DNA of 6,281 bases from Sediminibacterium sp. (lineage in GTDB: Bacteria; Bacteroidota; Bacteroidia; Chitinophagales; Chitinophagaceae), in NCBI GenBank assembly GCA_023256555.1, contig JALRFB010000058.1, positions 1 to 6,281 on the forward strand, written 5' to 3'. Positions 1-6,211 of the stretch are shown piece by piece (the first letter of the stretch is position 1; every line of letters begins with the position of its first letter). A model generated the notes under the pieces. The model was not told where the DNA came from, searched no databases, and was given only the letters and a program-made list of their open reading frames with translations. Both the position numbers and the translations under genes were made by a program.

Positions 1-1485
1 TCTATCGTGAGATACCAACAATACACATCCTGTGTATTCTAATAAAAATTGTTCCAATACAGCTAAGGTTGGTAAGTCTAGATCGTTGGTTGGCTCATCT
101 AAAATCAGGAAATTAGGATTCTTGAATAACACAGTCAATAATTGTAAACGTTTTTTCTCTCCTCCACTCAATGCACTTAAATAAGTATATTGTTTGTCAG
201 GGGTGAATAAGAATAACTCTAAAAATTGTGCTGCACTTAAAGAACCACCACTCGCTAATGGGAAGTTTTCAGCAAAAGTTTTAAGGTATTCAATTACACG
301 CATATCTGTTTTATACACCAAACCTTCTTGAGAAAAATTACCAAAAACAATGGTATCACCCACATTTACTTTACCGCTATCTGGCAAAGTAATCCCTTGT
401 AATATTTGCAAAAAGGTAGATTTACCCACTCCATTTTTCCCAACTATACCTACTCTCTCTCCTTTGCTAAATGTATAATCAAATCCTTTTAATACTTGAA
501 TATCTCCATAAGATTTATATACTTTCTTCAATTCAATAATCTTACCACCCAATCGAGACATTTTCATCCCTAATTGCAAATTAGCTTCTTCTATTTTTTG
601 CTTAGCCTTGGCTTCAACTTCGTAAAAATTATCCTGTCTACTTTTACTTTTAGTGGTTCTAGCTTTGGGCTGCTTACGCATCCACTCTAGCTCTTTTCTA
701 AAAGTATTCTTAGCCTTATCTATACTTGCTTGCTCTGCTTCAATCCTTGCAGCTTTTTTCTCCAAATAATTTTCGTAATCTCCTTTATAAGTATATAAAT
801 TTTCTCTTTCTAATTCCCAGATTTCATCAGTAACAGATTCTAAGAAATAACGATCGTGTGACACCAATAATAAAGTCACTTTTTCTTGAGATAAGAAATT
901 CTCCAACCATTCAATCATATTTAAATCGAGATGATTGGTAGGCTCATCCATTAACAATAAAATATGTCTAGGATCAAAACCAATTTGAATCAATGTTTTT
1001 GCCAAGGAAACTCTTTTTCTCTGACCCCCACTTAATTTAGAAACTGGTTGTTGTAAATGATGAATATTTAACTGAGTTAAAATAATATTCACTTTGGATT
1101 CAAAATCCCAAGCACTACGTTCTTCCATTTCCACAATCGCATCAGAAATAGCTTGTTCGTCACCACTTTCCATTGCCAATTCGTATTGACTAATGGCTTT
1201 CATGACAGGATGATCTTGCTGAAATAGATTTTGCAAAATGGTAGCAGACTCATCAAATTGAGGGTCTTGTTCAAATAGCACCAAATGAACATCTTTGTGA
1301 ATTCTACAAGTACCTGAATCCGGATGCTCCTTCCCTGCCATAATTTTCAAAAGAGTAGATTTACCTATCCCATTTCTAGCAATTAGGGCAATTCTATCCC
1401 CCTCATTTATATTAAAACTAATTCCTTTAAACAGGGGGTGGATTCCATAACTTTTTGTAAGCGACTCAACAGATACATAATGCAT
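1..1485 (-). CDS. uup: ABC-F family ATPase, Uup-like (3'-truncated by window edge)
   Basis: This is a soluble tandem-ATPase protein of the ABC-F family. Members bind ribosomes or act in translation and related processes, and have no membrane domain. I read 495 codons without a stop. Nucleotide domain 1 has Walker A ARNGIGKST (36-44), signature LSGGQ (151-155), Walker B LLLMDE followed by PTNHLD (176-187) and H-loop SHDR (209-212). A charged linker (about 236-315) carries WMRKQPKARTTKSKSR, resembling the Uup linker. Domain 2 has Walker A GKNGVGKST (349-357), LSGGE (439-443), LDEPTNDLD (462-470) and SHDR (492-495), where the window ends. Full-length Uup proteins are about 620-640 residues, so roughly 130 are missing, including any C-terminal coiled coil. 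The Ala opening the first Walker A fits the [AG]xxxxGK[ST] pattern. The start is secure: a TAA lies in frame four codons upstream with no alternative start between. The ABC-F call is very sure. Uup over another housekeeping ABC-F is likely, and nothing suggests an antibiotic-resistance subtype. Confidence 0.93.
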   Translation of the reverse strand, partial: MHYVSVESLTKSYGIHPLFKGISFNINEGDRIALIARNGIGKSTLLKIMAGKEHPDSGTCRIHKDVHLVLFEQDPQFDESATILQNLFQQDHPVMKAISQYELAMESGDEQAISDAIVEMEERSAWDFESKVNIILTQLNIHHLQQPVSKLSGGQRKRVSLAKTLIQIGFDPRHILLLMDEPTNHLDLNMIEWLENFLSQEKVTLLLVSHDRYFLESVTDEIWELERENLYTYKGDYENYLEKKAARIEAEQASIDKAKNTFRKELEWMRKQPKARTTKSKSRQDNFYEVEAKAKQKIEEANLQLGMKMSRLGGKIIELKKVYKSYGDIQVLKGFDYTFSKGERVGIVGKNGVGKSTFLQILQGITLPDSGKVNVGDTIVFGNFSQEGLVYKTDMRVIEYLKTFAENFPLASGGSLSAAQFLELFLFTPDKQYTYLSALSGGEKKRLQLLTVLFKNPNFLILDEPTNDLDLPTLAVLEQFLLEYTGCVLLVSHDR

Positions 1486-1489
1486 GGCG

Positions 1490-1497
1490 CAAAGTTA
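1490..1497 (-). promoter_or_regulatory. Candidate Bacteroidota -7 element (TAACTTTG) for the ABC-F gene
   Basis: Read on the minus strand, TAACTTTG matches the Bacteroidota -7 consensus TAnnTTTG. Only four bases separate it from the ATG at 1485, so the transcript would begin at or next to the start codon. No TTG is seen at the usual -33 distance. The same octamer occurs upstream of mrp (4580-4587), which favours a real element. Confidence 0.5.
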
Positions 1498-1507
1498 GTT
1501 TAAACTA
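1496..1507. repeat. 12-bp perfect palindrome between divergent promoters
   Basis: TAGTTTAAACTA is identical to its reverse complement. It lies between the two divergent -7 candidates and overlaps the upstream end of the minus-strand one by two bases. It could be an operator for a dimeric regulator, but in AT-rich DNA one or two such palindromes are expected by chance in a window this size. Confidence 0.35.
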
Positions 1508-1509
1508 TG

Positions 1510-1517
1510 TACTTTTG
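1510..1517 (+). promoter_or_regulatory. Candidate Bacteroidota -7 element (TACTTTTG) for ispH
   Basis: TACTTTTG matches TAnnTTTG and ends 28 bases before the ispH ATG, giving a plausible leader of about 20-25 bases. No TTG is seen 19-23 bases upstream, where the minus-strand promoter and the start of the ABC-F gene lie. No Shine-Dalgarno sequence precedes the ATG. Confidence 0.5.
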
Positions 1518-1545
1518 TGCTAGATATAGACAAAATCCAATTTGA

Positions 1546-2772
1546 ATGAAAAGTTTTGAAGTTCCTACCGGCTATAGAAGTAATTTGATCTCTGCTATTA
1601 AACAAAAACGCAAAGAACAAGACAAACTAAAGAAAGACTTTAGCCCAACCCTTTTGGATTTTGGCCCCTTAAAAATTTATTTGGCAAGACATTTTGGATT
1701 TTGTTATGGTGTAGAAAATGCCATCAATATAGCCTACAAAACCATTGAAGAGAATCAAGGAAAAAGAATTTACTTATTAAGTGAAATGATTCACAATCCT
1801 CAGGTGAACGCTGATCTAACTAAAAGAGGCGTACAATTTTTACAAGATACTTCAGGAAACGAACTCATTCCACTAAACACATTGAATGCGGATGACGTAG
1901 TGATCATTCCTGCATTTGGAACCACTTTAGAGCTTGAAGAAAAAATAAAAGCAAAAGGAATTGATATTCAAAAGTACAATACCACCTGCCCTTTTGTTGA
2001 AAAAGTTTGGAACCGAAGTGAACAAATTGCAAAAAAGGGATACTCCATCATTATTCATGGTAAACCAAAACATGAAGAAACCAGAGCAACTTTCTCCCAT
2101 GCAGCTTCCAATACTGCTTCTTTGATAATTAATGACATGGAAGAAGCTATAGTATTAGGTGATTTTATACTAGGCAAAATTAATTTGGAAACATTTGAAC
2201 AACAATTTAAAGGCAGGTACTCTAAACAATTTGATCCTTTAAAACACTTAGACAGAATTGGCGTAGTAAATCAAACCACTCAATTAGCAACAGATACTCA
2301 AGCTATTTCAGATTATTTGAAGCATGTCATCATCCAAAAATTCGGATCTGAAAATATCAAAGAGCATTTTGCAGACACAAGAGATACTTTATGTTATGCA
2401 ACAAACGATAATCAATCTGCAGTGATAGGTTTATTAGAAACCCCTGCAGACTTAGCCATTGTAATGGGTGGAAAAAATAGTAGCAATAGCTCACACTTAG
2501 TGGAACTTTGCGAACAAAAATTACCTACTTATTTTATTGACGATGCAAGTAAAATTATTGATCAGCATCAAATTCAAAAAACAAACTGGAAAAATAAGGA
2601 GTCGATAATTGTTTCTGATTATTTGCCTAAAAAAGAAACTATATCAATTTTAATGACTAGTGGCGCTAGCTGCCCAGACGCAGTAGTAGAAGCAGTGATA
2701 CATAAAATATCATCATTTTATGGTGTAGAGGATAAGTTCAGTGAATTCGAAGAATACTGGAACAATATTTAA
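1546..2772 (+). CDS. ispH: 4-hydroxy-3-methylbut-2-enyl diphosphate reductase, long plant/cyanobacterial-like form
   Basis: IspH is the last enzyme of the MEP pathway. It is a cytosolic [4Fe-4S] protein that reduces HMBPP to IPP and DMAPP. The three cluster cysteines are visible: Cys53 (HFGFCYGVENA), Cys148 (TTCPFVEKVWN) and Cys283 (DTLCYATNDNQ). Substrate-pocket motifs are EMIHNPQVN (His83), HGKPKHEET (His176, Glu177, Glu178), NQTTQLATDT (242-251), GGKNSSNSSHL (308-318) and TSGASCPDAVVEAV (371-384). At 408 residues it is about 90 longer than the E. coli type, with an N-terminal extension of about 40 residues and an extra stretch near 200-235. At the position of E. coli His74 it has PAFGTT (Phe124), as I recall for plant and cyanobacterial enzymes. 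The ATG is fixed by an in-frame TGA directly upstream. The gene appears to be monocistronic, divergent from the ABC-F gene and convergent with cmk. The identification is very secure. Confidence 0.97.
   Translation: MKSFEVPTGYRSNLISAIKQKRKEQDKLKKDFSPTLLDFGPLKIYLARHFGFCYGVENAINIAYKTIEENQGKRIYLLSEMIHNPQVNADLTKRGVQFLQDTSGNELIPLNTLNADDVVIIPAFGTTLELEEKIKAKGIDIQKYNTTCPFVEKVWNRSEQIAKKGYSIIIHGKPKHEETRATFSHAASNTASLIINDMEEAIVLGDFILGKINLETFEQQFKGRYSKQFDPLKHLDRIGVVNQTTQLATDTQAISDYLKHVIIQKFGSENIKEHFADTRDTLCYATNDNQSAVIGLLETPADLAIVMGGKNSSNSSHLVELCEQKLPTYFIDDASKIIDQHQIQKTNWKNKESIIVSDYLPKKETISILMTSGASCPDAVVEAVIHKISSFYGVEDKFSEFEEYWNNI
2769..2772. other. Shared TTAA: overlapping stop codons of ispH and cmk
   Basis: The palindrome TTAA supplies the TAA stop of ispH on the plus strand (2770-2772) and the TAA stop of cmk on the minus strand (2771-2769). 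There is no intergenic DNA in which a terminator could lie, and I see no strong hairpin with a T-run around the junction. Confidence 0.95.
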
Positions 2773-3452
2773 GCATTGATTCTTTCTTTGGCCCAGTTAA
2801 GTGCCATTGTAAACTGCTCTTCCTGATTCAAATTAGTATTGTCTAAAACCAAAGCATCTGATGCTTGTTTTAATGGACTATGTTCTCTAGTACTATCAAT
2901 TAAATCTCTATGAGTTAGATTCTCTGCCACTTCTTCTCGAGTAATGTTGGGTTGAGTAGCTAATAATTCTTTAAACCTTCTTTCTGTTCTAATTTTCGGA
3001 TCTGCAGTGACAAATATTTTTAATTCTGCATTAGGAAAAACCACTGTGCCAATATCTCTACCATCCATTACTATCCCCTTTTCTTCTCCCATTGCTTGTT
3101 GTTGAGCAACAGCAAAATCTCTTACAGCTGCTATCGCTGCCACTTCACTCACTTTCTGACTCACTTTCATTTCTCTAATAGCCAATTCCACATTCTCTCC
3201 ATTCAAATACATATCACTTTTTCCTGTAGTATCATTAAAAACAAAATGTAGTTTGATTTCCTTAATTGCATTTTCAATAGCATTTAAATCTTCAAATGAA
3301 ATATGATTGCGCATAAAATACAAAGCCACTGCTCTATACATGGCGCCAGTGTCAATAAAAACATAGGATAATTCTTTAGCCAATGCTTTAGCGAGTGTAC
3401 TTTTTCCACAAGAAGAAAAACCATCAATGGCTATGATAATTTTTTTTGACAT
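2769..3452 (-). CDS. cmk: Cytidylate (CMP/dCMP) kinase
   Basis: Cmk phosphorylates CMP and dCMP with ATP in the cytoplasm, feeding CTP and dCTP synthesis and recycling CMP released by lipid and RNA turnover. At 227 residues it has the normal bacterial length. The P-loop is DGFSSCGKST (10-19), followed by the nucleotide-binding DTGAMYRAVAL (34-44). The CMP-binding insert spans about 60-125. The VMDGRDIGTVVFP block (129-140 region, Asp130, Arg132, Asp133) and the lid region with HRDLIDSTREHSPL (181-194) carry the conserved Arg/Asp/Ser residues of the family. The ATG follows the mrp stop after one base (TAG-T-ATG), so the gene is second in an mrp-cmk unit and probably translated by coupling, as no Shine-Dalgarno sequence is seen. 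An A8 run lies in codons 3-5, a possible slippage site but without other signs of frameshifting. The function is very secure. Confidence 0.97.
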   Translation of the reverse strand: MSKKIIIAIDGFSSCGKSTLAKALAKELSYVFIDTGAMYRAVALYFMRNHISFEDLNAIENAIKEIKLHFVFNDTTGKSDMYLNGENVELAIREMKVSQKVSEVAAIAAVRDFAVAQQQAMGEEKGIVMDGRDIGTVVFPNAELKIFVTADPKIRTERRFKELLATQPNITREEVAENLTHRDLIDSTREHSPLKQASDALVLDNTNLNQEEQFTMALNWAKERINA

Positions 3453-3453
3453 A

Positions 3454-4545
3454 CTATTCTACAGTGATGGTTTGTGTTTTAGGCAAATTGGCATTTCTAA
3501 CGGCAATCTGTCTAACCGCCAAAGAAACTACTTGGGTAAAAGCATCTTTTGATAATGTATCATTTCCTACCATAGCAGGTACTCCTTCATCACCACCTTC
3601 TCTAATTGTTTGAACCAATGGAATCTGACCCAAGAATGGTAAATCGTATTCATCTGCCAAACGCTTACCGCCTTCTTTGCCAAATAAATAATATTTATTC
3701 TCTGGTAATTCTGCAGGAGTGAAATAAGCCATGTTCTCTACTAGACCAATAATGGGCACATTGATTTTGGCTTGACCAAACATAGCGATTGCTTTTTTTG
3801 CATCTGCTAAAGCTACATTTTGTGGCGTACTTACAATAATCACTCCAGTTACCGGAACAGTTTGCATAATCGTTAAATGAATATCTCCGGTGCCTGGAGG
3901 CATGTCAATGACTAAATAATCTAATTCACCCCAATCTACATCTGTGATGAATTGTCTAATGGCACTACTAGCCATTGGCCCTCTCCAAACAACAGCATCT
4001 TTCTCATCCACCAATAAACCAATACTCATTAAACTAATGCCATATTTTTCCATTGGAATAATAACGCCTTTACCATTTTCGTCTTTCATCAAAGGACGTT
4101 GACCTCTTACACCAAACATAATGGGTACACTAGGGCCATAAATATCCGCATCCATTAAACCCACTTTAGCTCCACCTGCTGCTAAAGCCAATGCAACATT
4201 CGCAGAAACAGTGCTTTTCCCAACACCACCTTTCCCACTTACTACAGCAATAATATTTTTTACTTTAGATAAAACCGCTTGGTCATCTTTTCTAGAAGTA
4301 GTTGTTTTTGAAGTAAAATTCACTTGCACAATCGCTTCTTTGTTCACCAATAATTTGATGGCATTTTCAGAGGCATTTTTCATCAAATCTTTCATTGGAC
4401 ATGCTGGCGTAGTTAGTACAATAGTAAAAGCTACCTTATTGCCATTGATGCTCAAATCTTGAATCATATTCAAGCTAACCAGGTCTTTTCCTAAATCAGG
4501 TTCTTGAACATTACTCAACGCTTTTAGAATATCCGCCTCAGTCAT
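3454..4545 (-). CDS. mrp: Mrp/ApbC-type P-loop ATPase with N-terminal MIP18 domain, lacking the CxxC motif
   Basis: This belongs to the Mrp/ApbC/NBP35 family of cytosolic MinD-like ATPases, proposed to carry or insert Fe-S clusters. Residues 1-80 form a MIP18 (DUF59) domain with VQEPDLGKDLVSLNMI (13-28) and TTPACPM (45-51). The ATPase domain follows. It has the deviant Walker A SGKGGVGKST (103-112), MDADIYGPSVP (131-141), WRGPMASSAIRQF (187-199), the switch/Walker B region YLVIDMPPGTGD (210-221) and STPQNVALADAKKA (239-252). At 363 residues the length is normal. Classical members bind a bridging [4Fe-4S] cluster through a CxxC after ENM. Here that stretch reads ENMAYFTPAELPENKYYLFG with no cysteine, and Cys49 is the only cysteine in the whole protein. 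I recall related Bacteroidota proteins looking similar, so this may be lineage-typical rather than damage. The gene is first in a two-gene unit with cmk, one base apart. Family membership is very sure; the cluster-carrier role is less certain. Confidence 0.94.
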   Translation of the reverse strand: MTEADILKALSNVQEPDLGKDLVSLNMIQDLSINGNKVAFTIVLTTPACPMKDLMKNASENAIKLLVNKEAIVQVNFTSKTTTSRKDDQAVLSKVKNIIAVVSGKGGVGKSTVSANVALALAAGGAKVGLMDADIYGPSVPIMFGVRGQRPLMKDENGKGVIIPMEKYGISLMSIGLLVDEKDAVVWRGPMASSAIRQFITDVDWGELDYLVIDMPPGTGDIHLTIMQTVPVTGVIIVSTPQNVALADAKKAIAMFGQAKINVPIIGLVENMAYFTPAELPENKYYLFGKEGGKRLADEYDLPFLGQIPLVQTIREGGDEGVPAMVGNDTLSKDAFTQVVSLAVRQIAVRNANLPKTQTITVE

Positions 4546-4579
4546 TTTGCAAGTTTTTGTTAAATAAAATTAAGCAGTG

Positions 4580-4587
4580 CAAAGTTA
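4580..4587 (-). promoter_or_regulatory. Candidate -7 element (TAACTTTG) for mrp-cmk
   Basis: Read on the minus strand, TAACTTTG matches TAnnTTTG and is identical to the element upstream of the ABC-F gene. It ends 34 bases before the mrp ATG, leaving a leader of about 30 bases. A TTG on the same strand at 4613-4611 lies 23 bases upstream, a slightly long spacing for the -33 element. Confidence 0.55.
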
Positions 4588-4598
4588 AGGTTCAATAC

Positions 4599-4624
4599 CC
4601 TTATTTTGCCCAATTAAAACAAGG
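4599..4624. repeat. Imperfect inverted repeat in the mrp divergent promoter region
   Basis: CCTTATTTT (4599-4607) pairs with AAAACAAGG (4616-4624) at eight of nine positions around an 8-base spacer. It lies between the two divergent -7 candidates and covers the possible -33 TTG of mrp. It is not followed by a T-run, so it does not look like a terminator. An operator is possible; chance in AT-rich DNA is also possible. Confidence 0.35.
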
Positions 4625-4663
4625 ATTATCCCCGAAAAACGAAAAAAATAGCCAATTGCTACT

Positions 4664-4671
4664 TAATTTTG
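4664..4671 (+). promoter_or_regulatory. Candidate -7 element (TAATTTTG) for the 4679 gene and hbd
   Basis: TAATTTTG matches TAnnTTTG and ends seven bases before the ATG at 4679, so the leader would be only a few bases. No TTG is found at the -33 spacing. Instead that position holds an A-rich stretch including two tandem copies of CGAAAAA (4633-4646), which might act as an UP-like or bendable element. Confidence 0.5.
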
Positions 4672-4678
4672 TAACCTC

Positions 4679-5341
4679 ATGAAAAAGCAACTATTTATAA
4701 GCCTTTTAATCGTTCTGATCAGCTTAATCAATAAGAATGTAGCTGCTCAAAACACTAGTTCTGTTCCTAATATTTACAGAGATTCTGTGGTACAATTATA
4801 TGGAGTTATTATGACTGCAGATAGTTTAAAAGCCATCCCCTTTGCAAGCATTGTGGTGAATAATAAAGGAAGAGGGACTATCACTAATAATGATGGGGTA
4901 TTCTCTATTGCAGTAAATAAAGGAGAGAAAATTACGTTTAGTTGTGTTGGATTTAAAGATAGAGTGATACAAATTCCCAATAACTTAGATGGCAATCAAT
5001 ATAGCGTTATTCAATTAATGGTCAACGATACCAATTTCTTACCTGCTACCATATTAAAGCCAAGACCAACAAGACAACAATTTGAAAGAGATTTTGTGAA
5101 CTCAAAAGTGGATGATGATATGTATGAGACAGCAAGAAAAAATACCAGTGCTGCACAGAAGAGAATTATACTTTCAAGTTTGCCTAGAGATGGTAAAGAA
5201 GCGGTTGGTGCATCTTTAAATCAACAAGCATCTAGGTACTATTATTCTGGACAACTGCCTCCAATGAATATTTTAAATCCGGCAGCATGGAAAAGCTTTA
5301 TTAATTCTTGGAAGAGAGGAGACTATAAATCTAAAAGATAA
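4679..5341 (+). CDS. Exported protein with carboxypeptidase-D-regulatory-like domain, function unknown
   Basis: The protein has 220 residues and no recognised enzymatic function. Residues 1-24 form a clear Sec signal peptide: MKK, a hydrophobic core LFISLLIVLISLI, then VAAQ with likely cleavage around 23/24. There is no lipobox cysteine. Residues about 37-120 look like a carboxypeptidase-regulatory-like beta-sandwich (CarboxypepD_reg/DUF4480 type). The typical pattern is visible: a YGVIMTADSLKAIPFASIVV strand start, GRGTITNNDGVFSIAV (64-79) and GEKITFSCVGFKDRVI (82-97). Residues 121-220 are charged and hydrophilic with no motif I recognise, ending in a basic tail. There is no TonB plug or barrel, so it is not a SusC-type receptor; a periplasmic or surface location is likely. 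The start is fixed by an in-frame TAA five codons upstream. It lies 3 bases before hbd, so the two are probably co-transcribed, though their functions have no obvious link. Confidence 0.85.
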   Translation: MKKQLFISLLIVLISLINKNVAAQNTSSVPNIYRDSVVQLYGVIMTADSLKAIPFASIVVNNKGRGTITNNDGVFSIAVNKGEKITFSCVGFKDRVIQIPNNLDGNQYSVIQLMVNDTNFLPATILKPRPTRQQFERDFVNSKVDDDMYETARKNTSAAQKRIILSSLPRDGKEAVGASLNQQASRYYYSGQLPPMNILNPAAWKSFINSWKRGDYKSKR

Positions 5342-5344
5342 TTT

Positions 5345-6190
5345 ATGAAGAAAATTGCAGTGATTGGAGCGGGCACAATGGGCAATGGTATTGCACATGT
5401 ATTTGCACAAAAAGGATTCCAAGTAAATTTAATTGACACTCAATCTACGGCATTAGAAAAAGCCATTCAAACTATTCAGAAAAATTTGGATAGACAAATT
5501 GCAAAAGGGATTATAGACGAAGCTTCAAAAACATCAACATTAAGCAATATTACTTGCATCACTCAATTAGAAGAGGGAGTAAAAGAAGCGGACTTAGTAG
5601 TGGAAGCAGCTACAGAGAACAGCGAGATTAAGAAAAGTATATTTAGTGCATTAGATAAATATGCTCCAGCCAATTGTATTTTAGCAAGTAACACTTCTTC
5701 TATTTCCATTACGCAGTTAGGGGCAGTGACCAATAGACCTGAAAAAGTAATTGGTATGCACTTTATGAATCCAGTACCTGTGATGAAATTGGTAGAAATT
5801 ATCAACGGACAAGCAACTAACGAAACGACTACCGAAGCTATTGTAACACTCACCAAGCAAATTGATAAAATACCTTGTGTGGTAAAAGACTTCCCTGGAT
5901 TTATCGCCAATAGAATTTTAATGCCCATGATTAATGAAGCGATCATTGCATTAGCAGAAGGCGTGAGTGATGCTGCAACTATAGATCAAATAATGAAATT
6001 AGGCATGGCACATCCAATGGGACCATTGCAATTAGCAGATTATATTGGATTAGATGTTTGCAAAAACATTATGGTTATCATGCAAGAAGGATTTCAAAAT
6101 GACAAGTATGCCCCATCTCCTTTATTAGTAAAATTAGTAGAAGAAGGGAAACTGGGTGTGAAAACAGGTCAAGGATTTTATACCTATTAA
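5345..6190 (+). CDS. hbd: 3-hydroxybutyryl-CoA dehydrogenase
   Basis: This cytosolic enzyme interconverts 3-hydroxybutyryl-CoA and acetoacetyl-CoA with NAD(P), in short-chain acyl-CoA or butyrate-type metabolism and beta-oxidation. At 281 residues it is a stand-alone dehydrogenase without an enoyl-CoA hydratase domain. The Rossmann fold opens with AVIGAGTMGNGIA (5-17; Gly8, Gly10, Gly13), and Asp31 ends the second strand, which usually favours NAD over NADP. Catalytic residues can be placed by family motifs: Ser118 in ASNTSSISI, His139 in GMHFMNPVPVMKLVE, Glu151 as its partner and Asn189 in FPGFIANRI. The C-terminal dimerisation domain carries LGMAHPMGPLQLADYIGLD (219-237) and ends in GVKTGQGFYTY, as in full-length homologues. 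The ATG follows the previous stop by three bases (TAA-TTT-ATG), so it is second in that transcript and has no Shine-Dalgarno sequence. The function is secure; the exact pathway cannot be told from here. Confidence 0.95.
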   Translation: MKKIAVIGAGTMGNGIAHVFAQKGFQVNLIDTQSTALEKAIQTIQKNLDRQIAKGIIDEASKTSTLSNITCITQLEEGVKEADLVVEAATENSEIKKSIFSALDKYAPANCILASNTSSISITQLGAVTNRPEKVIGMHFMNPVPVMKLVEIINGQATNETTTEAIVTLTKQIDKIPCVVKDFPGFIANRILMPMINEAIIALAEGVSDAATIDQIMKLGMAHPMGPLQLADYIGLDVCKNIMVIMQEGFQNDKYAPSPLLVKLVEEGKLGVKTGQGFYTY

Positions 6191-6211
6191 TACTTATTCT
6201 GAAAGACTTTT

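Noticed and set aside
1350..1378. Ala instead of Gly at the first position of the first Walker A motif (ARNGIGKST)
   Set aside because: The Walker A pattern allows Ala or Gly at this position, and all other catalytic motifs are intact.
36..1485. Possible antibiotic-resistance ABC-F (ribosome-protection type)
   Set aside because: The linker is short and of the Uup type, and the neighbours are housekeeping genes. Nothing points to a resistance subtype.
3440..3447. Run of eight A (minus strand) at codons 3-5 of cmk as a programmed frameshift site
   Set aside because: The frame continues normally into a full-length kinase. There is no alternative frame of interest and no stimulatory structure seen.
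4211..4462. 83-codon open frame on the plus strand inside mrp
   Set aside because: It lies antisense to the conserved N-terminal half of Mrp, including the P-loop. Its product resembles no known protein and it is best explained as a shadow of the mrp coding sequence.
4774..4995. 73-codon open frame on the minus strand inside the exported-protein gene
   Set aside because: It is antisense to the carboxypeptidase-regulatory-like domain, with no promoter-like octamer or family resemblance.
5563..5946. 127-codon open frame on the minus strand inside hbd
   Set aside because: It is antisense to the catalytic motifs of the dehydrogenase. The hydrophobic composition of the product follows from reading Rossmann-fold codons backwards.
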